DNA of 64,000 nt from Bacteroidales bacterium (GCA_016931855.1 JAFGDZ010000081.1:163348-227347); one strand, 5' to 3'; shown: positions 1-9,260, numbered from the stretch's first letter. The notes: a model not told the origin generated them from the sequence alone. Made by a program: numbers and translations.

Positions 1-743
1 ACCATTCTTATCCCAATCTCATGAAGCTCGCCACCTATATTTGCTGCTAGGAACGATACCCCTTTTCGTTGTGTTGAGAAAATATGAGGATACAGCTGGG
101 ACATAATGTGCTGTGTTGCAGCCGTGCAAAAATGCTCCTTGGCTACATTAATCTTATTCTCAAGCCAGAGGTTTCCAATTTCGTATTGCGATTTCTGAAA
201 AACGTTTAGGTAGATATCCCTTATTGGTACACCTTGTTCAACAGCATCAAGAATTAGCCTCTGGGCGGTATGCCTGTCTCCGTTAAGTAGCGTTTGGGTG
301 TATGTATGTGCAAGTTCGCCAAGGGGGGCGTTTCTATCTATAAATGAACTATTACTGGGTAGTGGCTCATTTAGCGTGGTTAGCCCTGCGGCAATAAAGG
401 GGCTAATAATAGGGTACTGCTCCGTGCTAAGCTCCTGCTTAAGTGTTGTGTCAATGCACTCAAGGGCAATTTGCATCGAAGCCTCGGGCAGGTTTAGCCC
501 TTTAAATAGCTTTTTTACCCAAGCCACATAGTCGCTAAAAATAAGAATGTTACCAGACGAAACGGCTTCTGCTAGGAATTGCAAATGGTAACCAACATCC
601 CTTAAGCTATGAATTTTTCCAGCCTCGCCGTATTTATCCCATAGGTGTGGCTCCCGTTTATACTTCTCGGTTACAATTTTTTCGGCAAGCTTAGTTTGTT
701 CCTGTTGTAAAATGGTAACAACGCTATTGCGTAAAATGTCCAT
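1..743 (-). CDS. Cobalamin-binding sensor/regulator, CarH/MerR-associated type, cut by window edge
   Basis: The frame opens at an ATG (complement of 741-743) and runs off the left edge after 247 codons, so the C-terminus is missing. About 125-205 is a helical segment resembling the B12-binding_2 cap (EIGNLWLENKINVAKEH, typical of methionine-synthase-like caps). Next comes the start of a Rossmann-type B12-binding domain with GGELHEIGIRMV, the ExHxxG form of the DxHxxG cobalamin signature found in CarH-like photoreceptors and related regulators; the His would be the lower axial cobalt ligand. The first ~110 residues are helical and carry no recognisable MerR DNA-binding domain, so this looks like a stand-alone sensor or a protein whose output domain differs. 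It lies divergent to a receiver protein and chemoreceptor, which may hint at a signalling role, but this is only inference. Confidence 0.72.
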   Translation of the reverse strand, partial: MDILRNSVVTILQQEQTKLAEKIVTEKYKREPHLWDKYGEAGKIHSLRDVGYHLQFLAEAVSSGNILIFSDYVAWVKKLFKGLNLPEASMQIALECIDTTLKQELSTEQYPIISPFIAAGLTTLNEPLPSNSSFIDRNAPLGELAHTYTQTLLNGDRHTAQRLILDAVEQGVPIRDIYLNVFQKSQYEIGNLWLENKINVAKEHFCTAATQHIMSQLYPHIFSTQRKGVSFLAANIGGELHEIGIRM

Positions 744-912
744 CAGCCTATCTATTTAGGTTTAGAGCACTAGTACCAGATGCTACCTGTGTTACTCAAT
801 GTCTAAGTTACCCTAATTATAGCTAGTTTGGATACTTAACACAAACTATTTTAGCTCATTTGGGCTGTTGCTGATAATAATCACCAACACGTACCGTAGC
901 GTACCAGCTTTC

Positions 913-1242
913 CTATCCTAACGCAACGCCATTTTCGTAGTACTTGCTACGCTCAATCAGCATAAAAACTATATCAATCTCGGGGTAGCCCATCTCTGCT
1001 GCGTGTTTAGTAATAATGCTAGCCGTTGCTTGTTGCTTCTCTGCACCACGGTCAAACCAGGTTACGTCAACTATAGGAAAGCCTTCGGTAATGGCGCCAT
1101 CCTTAACAAAGGTTGATGCAATAACTTCAAGGGTAAAGTACTCGGCAGGAGTACCAAGTTGCTCAGATAGCTCATCAACAAGCGGTTTGCTTTGCTTTGC
1201 AACCTTTTGGGCATCCATAGCCCTAAATCGAAGGAAAGGCAT
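913..1242 (-). CDS. DUF1904 family protein (tautomerase superfamily-like), 109 aa
   Basis: The protein begins MPFLRFRAMD when read from the ATG at 1242. An upstream in-frame ATG at 1290 would add a Lys-rich 16-residue leader that does not look natural. Starting at 1242 places a proline directly after the initiator Met, as in tautomerase-superfamily enzymes where Pro1 is the catalytic base. The length and motifs such as YFTLEV and VDVTWFDRG fit the small DUF1904 family, whose fold is tautomerase-like and whose substrate is unknown. It stands alone between the cobalamin-binding gene and the receiver gene. Assignment to the family is from pattern recognition; no activity is implied. Confidence 0.7.
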   Translation of the reverse strand: MPFLRFRAMDAQKVAKQSKPLVDELSEQLGTPAEYFTLEVIASTFVKDGAITEGFPIVDVTWFDRGAEKQQATASIITKHAAEMGYPEIDIVFMLIERSKYYENGVALG

Positions 1243-1478
1243 ACTCTTTTTCTTTTTTTGCAAAGATATAGAAGTATCAGGGTACGGCAAATTATATTGT
1301 GTTTAGGGCTAACGTAAGTGGCGCAGCTAAAATGGAATTAGCAACAAAAACCTCCGAAGCAATAAAGTTTGCATCGCGCTGTATGCAATATAGGGCAGTA
1401 CCAGTACCCGTATCGTAAATTAGCTAACATCTGTATCGTAAGTAAAAACACCTTATAAAAAAACAGGTATTTCCACGC

Positions 1479-1509
1479 TTGATTATGGGTTTTATTGCTT
1501 ATATTTTTG
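1479..1509 (+). promoter_or_regulatory. Bacteroidota-type promoter for receiver/chemoreceptor pair
   Basis: TTG at 1479-1481, 20 bases, then TATTTTTG at 1502-1509. This fits the TTG(-33)/TAnnTTTG(-7) consensus of Bacteroidota sigma-A promoters. The start codon follows 31 bases after the -7 element. Confidence 0.5.
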
Positions 1510-1540
1510 ATAATGTTTTAGCGACTTTGATTTTGATACA

Positions 1541-1900
1541 ATGGGGCAAAGAATTTTAGTAGTAGATGACCTACAGGTTAATCGAATTATGTTACAAGGG
1601 CTGCTTTCCAATGCGGGTTACTCCGTTGAGGTTGCAGAGGATGGGGCTGAGGCTTTAGGCATTTTAACCCAAGAGCAGTTTGATTTGATAGTTTTAGATT
1701 TACTAATGCCAGGAATGAATGGCTTTGAACTGCTAGATAGACTTAAAGGAACAGTACCTCCAGTTATTGTTCTTTCTGCTCTTTCCGATATGGACAGCAT
1801 TAAAAGATCACTAGACCTAGGAGCAATTGACTATGTGGCCAAACCGTTTAGCATTCAAACCCTTTTGGCCAAAGTAAGGAATGTTTTAGACAAGAGCTAA
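1541..1900 (+). CDS. Single-domain response regulator (CheY-like receiver)
   Basis: A 119-residue protein made only of a receiver domain. The acidic pocket is D9-D10, the phosphoacceptor is D53 (VLDLLMPG), the switch Ser is S79 and the conserved Lys is K101 (AKPF). There is no output domain, so it should act by protein-protein contact, as CheY or Spo0F-like proteins do. It is 22 bases upstream of a chemoreceptor and almost certainly cotranscribed with it. In this setting it may be a CheY-type motor or pathway regulator, but no CheA, CheW or CheB gene is visible in the window. The start is the only sensible ATG and lies just behind a promoter-like pair of boxes. Confidence 0.88.
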   Translation: MGQRILVVDDLQVNRIMLQGLLSNAGYSVEVAEDGAEALGILTQEQFDLIVLDLLMPGMNGFELLDRLKGTVPPVIVLSALSDMDSIKRSLDLGAIDYVAKPFSIQTLLAKVRNVLDKS

Positions 1901-1922
1901 CCGTAAAACCTAAGGAGGGGAT

Positions 1923-4100
1923 ATGAAATTTGCAGACTTAAAAATTGGTACAAAGGTACTATTAGGGTTTGGGCTTGTATCGCTAATAACACTTGTTGTT
2001 GGCGTTATTGGCTACTCAAGCCTTGCTGATGTTGCATCAAAATTCTACCATGTAACCGATGAGAGCATGGTTAGCATGGATAATATCCGTCAGTTAGAGA
2101 TAAATATCGAGAAGATGCGCGTTGCGCATAGAACGCTGCTTAACCCAAACCTACAAAAGAGCGATAGGGATAGGCAGTATCAGAATATCAATACTACCCG
2201 TACCGATATGAGTCGGGTTATGGCAAATATTGATAATTTGCCTATGACAGATAATGAGAAGGCTGAGTGGCAGCGGCTTAAAAGTGCGCTAACCGATTGG
2301 GAGGCAGTTAACGTTCAGTTTGAGTCTTTTATGACTGAAATTCAACGTCTGGATATTTTCTACCCAATGGAGCTGCTAAAAGACCTGGAGCGTTTTGAGG
2401 GCGACCATTATGCCCTTGAAGCAAAAGTTGCCAATGCCATTAGAACGGGAAAAACCTTTGATGGGGGCGACGACCCTACCGCGTGCAACCTTGGGAAATG
2501 GCTTTCTAGCTTTAATACGTCGAATGCGAAAATCAATCAGGCATTTGACGATATGAGGGAGTATCACAATACCTTCCATAACTCAGTGCATCAAATAAAG
2601 GAGGCACTAAAGGCTCGCCAAACAGCTAGAGCCTGGGCTCTTTACGAAAACCAAATGCTGCCTGCTGCAAATCAGGTGTTTGAGCAGTTTGAGGTTGCTA
2701 TACAGGAGTCCGAATCGGCAGTAGCTCTTTTTGAACAGGGCGAGCACCTAAATATTAACACAGCAAGGGAGAAGCAAACCGTGGCCGTAGCTCTAATGCA
2801 ACAGGTTCAGGTAGAGAAGGAGAAAGAGGTGTTGGCTACCGTTGCTACAGGGAAGGATGATACTAACCGGGCAAATGTTTTTTTCTTAGCAGCAATAGTT
2901 ATAGGTATTGCAGTTGCCCTTACTTTAGGATTTGTGATTACCCGCGCCATTACCCGAGGAATTAAGCGAGGTGTGGCTTTGGCTGAGGTTATTGCCGATG
3001 GCGATTTAACCGCCGATGTTGAGCCTGAGTTCCTTGAGCGTAGGGATGAGATTGGCCAACTGGCCAAGTCGCTACAGCAAATGGTGGAGAAGCTACGCGA
3101 GGTTGTTGCATCCATTCATGGTGGTGCCGATAATATTGTGGCGGCAAGCTTCCAAATGAGCTCAACTAGCCAGCAAATGTCTCAGGGCGCAAGTGAGCAG
3201 GCATCGTCGGCCGAGGAGGTTTCCAGCTCCATGGAGCAGATGGCTGCCAACATACAGCAGAATACCGATAACTCCCAGCAAGCAGAGCGAATAGCCCTTA
3301 CCGGAGCCGATGGCATTAAGAAGGGTAGCGAGGCCACATCAACAGCAGTGGTTAGCATGAAGCAGATAGCCGAGAAGGTGTCCATTATTAGCGACATTGC
3401 ATTCCAAACCAACATACTAGCACTTAACGCTGCTGTTGAGGCGGCAAGGGCTGGTGAGCAGGGACGAGGCTTTGCCGTAGTTGCTGCCGAGGTTAGAAAA
3501 CTGGCTGAGCGTAGCAAGGTTGCCGCCGACGAGATTGAAAAGCTTACCCGTAGCGGCGTTCGTATTGCCGAGGATGCTGGGGCGTTGTTAGCCCAAATGG
3601 TTCCTGAAATTGAGAAAACGGCTCGACTTGTGCAGGAAATTTCCGCAGCAAGCCTTGAGCAGAACTCTGGTGCCGACCAAATTAACACGGCCATTCAGCA
3701 GCTTAACCAGGTTACCCAGCAAAACGCAGCGTCGAGCGAGGAGATGGCCACATCGGCAGAGGAGCTAAGCAGCCAAGCAGAGCAGCTTAAGGATACTATT
3801 TCTTACTTTAGGTTAAGCCAAAAGAAAGCGGCAGTTCCTTCGTACAAAAAGGTTAGCGCTCAGTCGTTTAAAAAGGAGGCGGTTCCTGCGCCAGCGTTTA
3901 GGAGTAACGGAGGCGCAAATGGCTACGCACAACCAAAGAAAGTTGCCACTCCAAACAAGCCAAAGGTGGATGCTTCCCAGCCAAAGAAAACCGTTACCAA
4001 TCAACCTATTCAGGAGGATACGGTTCAACCAAAAGGGTTTAGCTACGATTTTGTAGGGGCTAAAGGCAATGGCAACGATAGCGAGTACGAGAGGTTCTAG
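1923..4100 (+). CDS. Methyl-accepting chemotaxis protein with periplasmic CZB-like zinc-binding module
   Basis: A 725-residue transmembrane chemoreceptor. TM1 spans about 11-32, then a long periplasmic region to about 317, TM2 about 318-340, HAMP about 341-395, and the cytoplasmic MA signalling domain about 430-650 with the hallmark hairpin tip ([20 protein letters not shown]). The last 75 residues are Lys/Pro/Ser-rich and probably flexible. The periplasmic part holds H162, C188 (ACNLGKW) and H215/H219 (HNTFH), the 3His/1Cys pattern of the CZB zinc-binding domain; CZB is best known from cytoplasmic receptor ends. The first periplasmic half (about 33-150) is a helical four-helix-bundle-like sensor. 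A strong Shine-Dalgarno (AAGGAGGGG, 1912-1920) precedes the ATG, which is unusual in this phylum. It is cotranscribed with the receiver gene upstream. Confidence 0.93.
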   Translation: MKFADLKIGTKVLLGFGLVSLITLVVGVIGYSSLADVASKFYHVTDESMVSMDNIRQLEINIEKMRVAHRTLLNPNLQKSDRDRQYQNINTTRTDMSRVMANIDNLPMTDNEKAEWQRLKSALTDWEAVNVQFESFMTEIQRLDIFYPMELLKDLERFEGDHYALEAKVANAIRTGKTFDGGDDPTACNLGKWLSSFNTSNAKINQAFDDMREYHNTFHNSVHQIKEALKARQTARAWALYENQMLPAANQVFEQFEVAIQESESAVALFEQGEHLNINTAREKQTVAVALMQQVQVEKEKEVLATVATGKDDTNRANVFFLAAIVIGIAVALTLGFVITRAITRGIKRGVALAEVIADGDLTADVEPEFLERRDEIGQLAKSLQQMVEKLREVVASIHGGADNIVAASFQMSSTSQQMSQGASEQASSAEEVSSSMEQMAANIQQNTDNSQQAERIALTGADGIKKGSEATSTAVVSMKQIAEKVSIISDIAFQTNILALNAAVEAARAGEQGRGFAVVAAEVRKLAERSKVAADEIEKLTRSGVRIAEDAGALLAQMVPEIEKTARLVQEISAASLEQNSGADQINTAIQQLNQVTQQNAASSEEMATSAEELSSQAEQLKDTISYFRLSQKKAAVPSYKKVSAQSFKKEAVPAPAFRSNGGANGYAQPKKVATPNKPKVDASQPKKTVTNQPIQEDTVQPKGFSYDFVGAKGNGNDSEYERF

Positions 4101-4148
4101 CAAGTGGGCTGCATTGTTTTAGCGTGAGGCCTATTGGTATAGTAAGTT

Positions 4149-4201
4149 AAGGGGCGCACAGTATCGAGTAAAGTATATTAGTCGATTTAGTGCGCCTTTT
4201 T
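4149..4201 (+). terminator. Rho-independent terminator after chemoreceptor
   Basis: GGCGCAC (4153-4159) pairs with GTGCGCC (4190-4196), extended by G-T and A-T pairs, and is followed by a run of T. The 30-base loop contains a second small inverted repeat (TCGA...TCGA). It sits about 50 bases after the chemoreceptor stop. Confidence 0.6.
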
Positions 4202-4310
4202 ATTTCCCTTTAGTTTCTAATGTTCTTATTCCGTTTTAGTCAATTAGCTGTCGTTTTATCAGATAGGGTTCTGTTACTTGAAGTTGGGTTTTATTCTAAA
4301 AAGTTGTGCT

Positions 4311-4694
4311 ATGGAAAAGAGAATTCTAATTATAGATGACGATGCTGATTTGGCAACATCGTTGAGGGATCTGATAACCATAGAAGGGTATCAGGTAACA
4401 ATTGCTAGGAATGGAAAAGTTGGCCTTGATCTTCAGGGTAAAACGCCATTCGACCTTGTGATAACCGATATAGTAATGCCCGAGAACGATGGGCTTGAGG
4501 TTATTATTTCCCTTCGCTGCAACTATCCGCAAACAAAAGTTATAGCCATGTCGGGAGGAGGTTACGTAAACTCAAGGGACTATTTGCTAATGGCAAAGGA
4601 ACTAGGCGCCTCAATGGCCCTAAGTAAGCCCTTTGAGTTTCACCTTTTGCAATCGGAAATTAGGCGTTTGTTGGCTAATGGAGGCTTAGAGTAA
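4311..4694 (+). CDS. Single-domain response regulator (receiver only)
   Basis: Read from the ATG at 4311 this is a 127-residue receiver domain: D9-D10-D11 pocket, phosphoacceptor D53 (VITDIVMPEND), switch Ser S81 and Lys K106 (LSKPFEF). A TTG at 4278 would prepend 11 residues but lies before the normal receiver start (MEKRILIIDDD), so it was not used. The GGGYVNSRDYLLMAKELGAS stretch replaces the usual alpha-4 surface. It stands alone after the chemoreceptor terminator and has no output domain. It may belong to the same chemosensory pathway, or to a phosphorelay encoded elsewhere; neither can be decided here. Confidence 0.87.
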   Translation: MEKRILIIDDDADLATSLRDLITIEGYQVTIARNGKVGLDLQGKTPFDLVITDIVMPENDGLEVIISLRCNYPQTKVIAMSGGGYVNSRDYLLMAKELGASMALSKPFEFHLLQSEIRRLLANGGLE

Positions 4695-5435
4695 TTACCT
4701 GCCCTCAATTCTTTTTGAGGAGCATTCCGACACTACCATCTTGCAGCCATTTACATTCTCAAGTTTGCAGCTCTTATGAAAATCAACACATGCATTGGCT
4801 TTATCGCCAAGCTTTAGGTAGGCCATGCCCCTGTTGTAAACGCTAATTGCATTATTGGGCTCAAGGTCTAGCCCTTTACTGTAGTCGTTAATAGCATCAA
4901 GGTAGTTCCCTAAACGGTAGTTGGTAAACCCACGGCTATTGTAAACGCTAGAGTTGCGGGGGTCAATTTCCAATGCGGCATTGTAGTCGGCCATGGCAGC
5001 ATCAAGGTAGGTTTCCCTAATATTGGCAAGGGCTCGGTTTAGGTAAATTTGTACTAAGAGCGACTGGTTAGGGTTAAGCTCAAGAGCCTTAGTAAAATCC
5101 TCGATGGAGCGGCGGTACTGCTCCTTAATGTTATTTAAAACGCCCCTTTGGTAGTAGAAGGTGGGGTTTAAAGGGTGTAGCGCTATTGATTGCTCAGCAT
5201 AGCGCTCTGCCTCTTTAAGGTTTTTGGCTAGTAGGTTTGCCAAAATTATTCCGTTTAGAGCAGCGGTATCGGCTGGTTGGGCCTTTAGTGCTTGCTCAAA
5301 GTCACGAATTGCCAAGGCATATTCCTTTTGCTTAATTTTGGTGTTTCCTGAATCAATTAACGAGGCCACATCGCTTTGAGCGGAAGCAGCTAGCGTGGTG
5401 AGCAAAAAAATAGCAAAAAGTATAATTCTTTTCAT
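4695..5435 (-). CDS. Exported tetratricopeptide-repeat protein
   Basis: A 246-residue protein with a signal peptide (MKRIILFAIFLLTTLAASAQ, cut near residue 20). About six TPR units fill the rest; the repeats show the usual W/Y-G-Y-F-A-P spacing (for example YYQRGVLNNIKEQYRRSIED and VYNSRGFTNYRLGNYLDAIN). The C-terminus carries several cysteines (ACVDFHKSCKLENVNGCK). The family acts as a periplasmic or outer-membrane-facing scaffold; no partner can be named. It lies 29 bases downstream of recR on the same strand and converges with the receiver gene, with its stop directly abutting that gene's stop. Confidence 0.82.
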   Translation of the reverse strand: MKRIILFAIFLLTTLAASAQSDVASLIDSGNTKIKQKEYALAIRDFEQALKAQPADTAALNGIILANLLAKNLKEAERYAEQSIALHPLNPTFYYQRGVLNNIKEQYRRSIEDFTKALELNPNQSLLVQIYLNRALANIRETYLDAAMADYNAALEIDPRNSSVYNSRGFTNYRLGNYLDAINDYSKGLDLEPNNAISVYNRGMAYLKLGDKANACVDFHKSCKLENVNGCKMVVSECSSKRIEGR

Positions 5436-5464
5436 GCGTCTAAGGGCAAAGGTTTACACTATGT

Positions 5465-6091
5465 TTATAGAGCTAATGTTGATTCAAATCTTGTTCTGTT
5501 AACAATGGCTCTGCCAAGGGTTATCTCATCGGTATATTCTAGTTCATCGCCAAAAGCAACGCCTCGTGCGATCGCAGAGAACTCCACCTCTGTATTTTTT
5601 AGCTTCTTAAAGATATAGAAACTTGTTGTATCTCCTTCCATTGTGGCGCTTAAAGCCATAATAACTTCTTTTACGTTGCCTTGGGCAATTTTGTTAACAA
5701 GCCCATCTATGTTTAAATCGGCAGGGCCAATGCCATCCATAGGGCTAATTAGGCCACCCAAAACGTAGTAAAACCCATTGTACTGGTTGGTGTTCTCAAT
5801 GGACATCACATCCTTTATGCTCTCCACAACGCATAGTACAGCATCATCGCGTCTAGGGTTTGAGCATATATGGCACACATCGGTATCCGATATGTTATTA
5901 CACTTAATACAGTGCTTTACCTCATGCCTTAGCTTGTTTAGGGCATTGGTAAAGCGGTCAACGTCGCTAACGGGTTGCTTAAGCAGGTGTAAAACTAACC
6001 TTAGCGCAGTTTTTTTCCCAACACCTGGTAGCTTAGCAAACTCCTCAACGGTATTCTCCAACAACTTCGACGGAAAAACTAATCCATGCAT
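5465..6091 (-). CDS. recR: Recombination mediator RecR
   Basis: A 208-residue protein of normal RecR length. It has the N-terminal helix-hairpin-helix ([17 protein letters not shown], about 20-36), the C4 zinc finger ([16 protein letters not shown], about 57-72), a Toprim domain ([12 protein letters not shown], about 80-175) and the C-terminal Walker-B-like region. RecR works with RecO (and RecF) to load RecA on SSB-coated gaps during recombinational repair. No dnaX or ybaB neighbour is present; a TPR gene follows on the same strand. The start [15 protein letters not shown] is the canonical one. Confidence 0.97.
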   Translation of the reverse strand: MHGLVFPSKLLENTVEEFAKLPGVGKKTALRLVLHLLKQPVSDVDRFTNALNKLRHEVKHCIKCNNISDTDVCHICSNPRRDDAVLCVVESIKDVMSIENTNQYNGFYYVLGGLISPMDGIGPADLNIDGLVNKIAQGNVKEVIMALSATMEGDTTSFYIFKKLKNTEVEFSAIARGVAFGDELEYTDEITLGRAIVNRTRFESTLAL

Positions 6092-6118
6092 TGCGTATTC
6101 TCCACTTGTTAACTATTG

Positions 6119-6126
6119 CAAATGTA
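6119..6126 (-). promoter_or_regulatory. Candidate -7 element for recR
   Basis: The minus strand reads TACATTTG, an exact TAnnTTTG match, ending 27 bases before the recR ATG. No clear TTTG -33 box was found at the expected distance. Confidence 0.35.
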
Positions 6127-6410
6127 ACCTTTTGTTAGAATTTGACCCTAACATAAGGGGTGCGGTTTGTCATCGTTTTAAATTTGCATTTATACGATGA
6201 TACTAACGTGTTCCACGGGAAATGGTTTGGTTTAATGTGTCGATTTTTTTGTTGCGCGCTCCAGTTCTTGTTTTGGTATTAGTACGGTTTGTGTTTTATG
6301 TTGATTGGTAGGTTGTTGTATTGCTATGTTTCTTAAACATAAAAATACCAACTTTTAGCTATTGTATAGTTGTGGCGTGAGGTGTTCCTTTGTAATGTAA
6401 AAATGTAAGC
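6127..6410. other. Intergenic region between divergent recR and metal-uptake genes
   Basis: About 280 bases, AT-rich, with no start-to-stop frame of coding character. I looked for a cobalamin riboswitch (B12 box) ahead of the TonB receptor system and found none. A TAAATTTG at 6179-6186 on the plus strand could be a -7 element, but it is over 220 bases from the next start and has no -33 partner. Confidence 0.5.
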
Positions 6411-6773
6411 TTGAAAAGGACTCTCAACATAAGAATATTAAAACCAATGGTAGCGTTGCTAATGGCAATGCAGCTGTTGCTTGTATTCTGGAGTACAACA
6501 ACGTTTAAGCATACGCATACGCTGGGTAATGGACGTGTGGTGTCCCACTCTCACATTGGCATTGCCACTACTAAGGCTTCTACCCATGCTCATACCCAAA
6601 AGGATTTCCTTTTCCTCGATATTCTTCTACACGCTCCTGTACTAGAAGCGTTACATGTAGAGTTTTCCTTTGAATCAAATCTTTTAACAACTCTTTGTTT
6701 TAGCCTTATTCATGGCAAAGCAGAGGCGTTACATTTCCATTACAGTAGGCTAAGAGCCCCTCCTTTAGCTTAG
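6411..6773 (+). CDS. Small His-rich exported protein, DUF2946-like
   Basis: A 120-residue protein read from a TTG at 6411; an internal ATG at 6447 is a possible alternative start. An N-terminal hydrophobic segment (LKPMVALLMAMQLLLVFW) should export or anchor it. The mature part is rich in histidine (FKHTHTLGNGRVVSHSHIG, THAHTQ, HFHYSR) and ends LRAPPLA, like the RAPP-type C-terminus of DUF2946 proteins that accompany metal-related TonB receptors. It precedes a TonB receptor by 216 bases. From the histidines and the neighbour I infer periplasmic binding of a transition metal such as zinc, copper, nickel or cobalt, but the metal cannot be told from sequence. Confidence 0.62.
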   Translation: MKRTLNIRILKPMVALLMAMQLLLVFWSTTTFKHTHTLGNGRVVSHSHIGIATTKASTHAHTQKDFLFLDILLHAPVLEALHVEFSFESNLLTTLCFSLIHGKAEALHFHYSRLRAPPLA

Positions 6774-6989
6774 CTCCATCCTAAACATCTAGGTTCTTAT
6801 TGCAATTAAGGCGTGTTGCCCTTTTTACAGGGTGGAATGCATGCCTACCTACAGCCTATCTACCAATAGCTATTAACTAACATAATTCTAGTTGAAGGGA
6901 TATGCCTTCATGGTGGGCTTTTATTTCAATGGATTCTCCGGTAAAGTAAATCTTACACTAATAACATAAACGCATAACGCATTGCTATT

Positions 6990-9260
6990 ATGAAACTTAA
7001 ATTTCTGCTACTCCCATCGTTTTTTCTAGTTTTTAAAGTTGCCTTTGCAATTCAACCTCCTGTTATCTCAGGACTAGTTTCCGAGGGCAAAAGCCCAATT
7101 CCCTATGCAAGCGTAATTGTTAAGGGATCAACCCAAGGTACTGTTGCAAATGGTGATGGTAAGTTTGAACTAAAACTTACAAAATCGGGTACATATACCA
7201 TTCTTTTTCAGGCTCTAGGCTATAAGCCTATTGAGCGAAGTGTGAATGTAAAAGAGGGTGATAATTTAAACCTGTCTATTGCGCTTGAGGAGGATGTTTT
7301 TGGTATAGAGCAGGTTGTGGTTACAGCCAACCGGAACGAGGAGCGTAGGCGCGATGCTTCATTGGTTGTAAACATGGTTAATCCTCGACTTTTAAATATT
7401 ACCAGCTCTATATCAATGGCCGATGGACTAAGGTTTCAACCTGGTTTACGGGTGGAGAACAACTGTCAGAACTGTGGTTTCCAACAGGTTCGTATAAACG
7501 GTTTGGAAGGGCCATACTCCCAAATACTAATAGATAGCCGACCAATATTTAGCTCGCTTGCAGGGGTTTATGGATTGGAGCAAATTCCTGTAAATATGAT
7601 TGAGCGCATTGAGGTTACCCGTGGTGGGGGCTCTGCCATATTTGGCTCCAATGCTATTGCTGGCGTTATTAACATCATTACAAAAGAGCCTCAGGGTAAC
7701 AGCTTTGCGCTGTCGTACAATAACACGCTAACAGGCTCTTCGCCCGATAATAACCTTACCCTTAACGCTTCGGTTGTTGACGATAACTTGGGCAGCGGCC
7801 TTATGGTTTACGGTTCGGTTCGCAATAGGGATCACTATGATAATAATAGCGATGATTACTCGGAAATTCCCTTGTTAGAGAACACAACTATTGGCTTGCG
7901 TGGTTACCACAAGTTGGGAAGCAAAGCCAAACTTGTGGCAACGTATCACCACATTAGCGAGTTCCGTAGGGGTGGAAATAAGTTTAATCTTGAACCTCAG
8001 TTCTCTGATATTGCAGAGCAAACCGCTCATGAGATTGATGGGGGAGGGCTCTCCTTTGATTATTTTCCAACACAGGCACTAAAACTTTCGGTATTTACCT
8101 CGTTGCAGAATATCGATCGTAAGAGCTACTATGGTGCGGGAAAGAATGCCAATGCTTTTGGTAACACATCAAATCTTTCAATATCGGGTGGTACACAGAT
8201 TGCCTACTCTATGGATAAGCTGCTATTCTCCCCAGCGCAGCTAACCGGTGGTTTTGAGTACTCATATGATGATTTGCATGATGTATTTGTCGGGTATGAT
8301 CGTGATATTAAGCAGGATGCAAGTATTGCTGGCTTATTCCTTCAAAACGAGTGGAAGGGGCGCTATGTAAATGTTTTGGTTGGCGCCAGAGCCGATAAGC
8401 ATAACCTTATCGATCATATAATATTTAGCCCACGTGTAAACCTGCTCATTAAACCTGTTGAGGATTTCCAAATTAGAACCAGCTACTCATCGGGTTACCG
8501 TGCTCCCCAAACTTTTGACGAGGATTTGCATATTGTAGCAGTAGATGGAGGCGTTGGCTTAATCCAGGTTAACCCAAACCTTAAGGAGGAGCGCTCGCAT
8601 AGCGTTTCGCTATCGGGTGAGTATATACATGATCATGGCGATCATCAGGTTAATTTCCTTGCAGAGGCGTTTTATACTAAACTAGATGATGTATTTGTTC
8701 TTGAAGATATTGGAACTGATGCAAATGGAAATCTCATTAAAGAGCGTCGTAATGGTTCTGGTGCCGAGGTTTTTGGAGTAAACCTAGAGGGTAAGTATGC
8801 TCCATCGGCTAAACTATTTGTAACAGCAGGGGTTACCTTGCAGAAGAATAAGTACCTAGAGCCAGTGAAGTGGAGTGACATTGATGAAGCAGAACTCCTT
8901 ACCGAGATGCCCCGTTCACCCAAGCAGTATGGCTTTATTGCTCTTGACTATAAGCCTATCTCAAAATTGGGAATTTCGCTTTCGGGTACCTATTCCGGAG
9001 AGATGGTTGTACCTCACTACGCTGGTTACATTACTGCCGATAAGCTTGAGAAAACCCCATCGTTTATTGATATGGGCGCTAAGCTAAGCTACGACTTTAA
9101 GGTTAGCCATGGTATAACAATTCAGCTATCGGGTGGGGTTAAAAACATTCTCAATAGCTACCAAAACGATTTTGATCTTGGCAAAAATAGGGATGCTGGC
9201 TATATGTATGGACCACTATTGCCCCGCAGCGTGTTCTTTGGTATCAAGTTTTTTAACTAA
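6990..9260 (+). CDS. TonB-dependent outer-membrane receptor with CarboxypepD_reg-like domain
   Basis: A 756-residue receptor. Signal peptide to about residue 20; a carboxypeptidase-regulatory-like beta-sandwich about 25-105 (GLVSEGKSPIPYASVIVKGS); a TonB box-like EQVVVTANRNEE about 107-118; plug about 120-240 with IERIEVTRGGGSAIFGSNAI; 22-strand barrel to the C-terminal aromatic residue (SVFFGIKFFN). The plug carries a Cys pair, C159 and C162 (NNCQNCGFQQVRINGLEG), shared by a Bacteroidota receptor subfamily often next to small His-rich proteins. It imports a substrate using TonB-ExbBD energy. With the His-rich protein upstream, a metal or metal complex is the best guess. No SusD gene follows, arguing against glycan uptake. 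Confidence 0.9.
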   Translation: MKLKFLLLPSFFLVFKVAFAIQPPVISGLVSEGKSPIPYASVIVKGSTQGTVANGDGKFELKLTKSGTYTILFQALGYKPIERSVNVKEGDNLNLSIALEEDVFGIEQVVVTANRNEERRRDASLVVNMVNPRLLNITSSISMADGLRFQPGLRVENNCQNCGFQQVRINGLEGPYSQILIDSRPIFSSLAGVYGLEQIPVNMIERIEVTRGGGSAIFGSNAIAGVINIITKEPQGNSFALSYNNTLTGSSPDNNLTLNASVVDDNLGSGLMVYGSVRNRDHYDNNSDDYSEIPLLENTTIGLRGYHKLGSKAKLVATYHHISEFRRGGNKFNLEPQFSDIAEQTAHEIDGGGLSFDYFPTQALKLSVFTSLQNIDRKSYYGAGKNANAFGNTSNLSISGGTQIAYSMDKLLFSPAQLTGGFEYSYDDLHDVFVGYDRDIKQDASIAGLFLQNEWKGRYVNVLVGARADKHNLIDHIIFSPRVNLLIKPVEDFQIRTSYSSGYRAPQTFDEDLHIVAVDGGVGLIQVNPNLKEERSHSVSLSGEYIHDHGDHQVNFLAEAFYTKLDDVFVLEDIGTDANGNLIKERRNGSGAEVFGVNLEGKYAPSAKLFVTAGVTLQKNKYLEPVKWSDIDEAELLTEMPRSPKQYGFIALDYKPISKLGISLSGTYSGEMVVPHYAGYITADKLEKTPSFIDMGAKLSYDFKVSHGITIQLSGGVKNILNSYQNDFDLGKNRDAGYMYGPLLPRSVFFGIKFFN

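Noticed and set aside
1016..1306. Plus-strand frame across the DUF1904 gene
   Set aside because: Antisense shadow; the minus-strand protein matches a family.
3182..3694. Long open frame opposite the chemoreceptor signalling domain (and its twin at 15376-15840)
   Set aside because: Both lie antisense to conserved coding DNA, and they resemble each other only because the two signalling domains do. No start signal or family match.
6200..6990. Possible cobalamin riboswitch ahead of the TonB receptor
   Set aside because: No B12 box or matching helices were found on reading the region.
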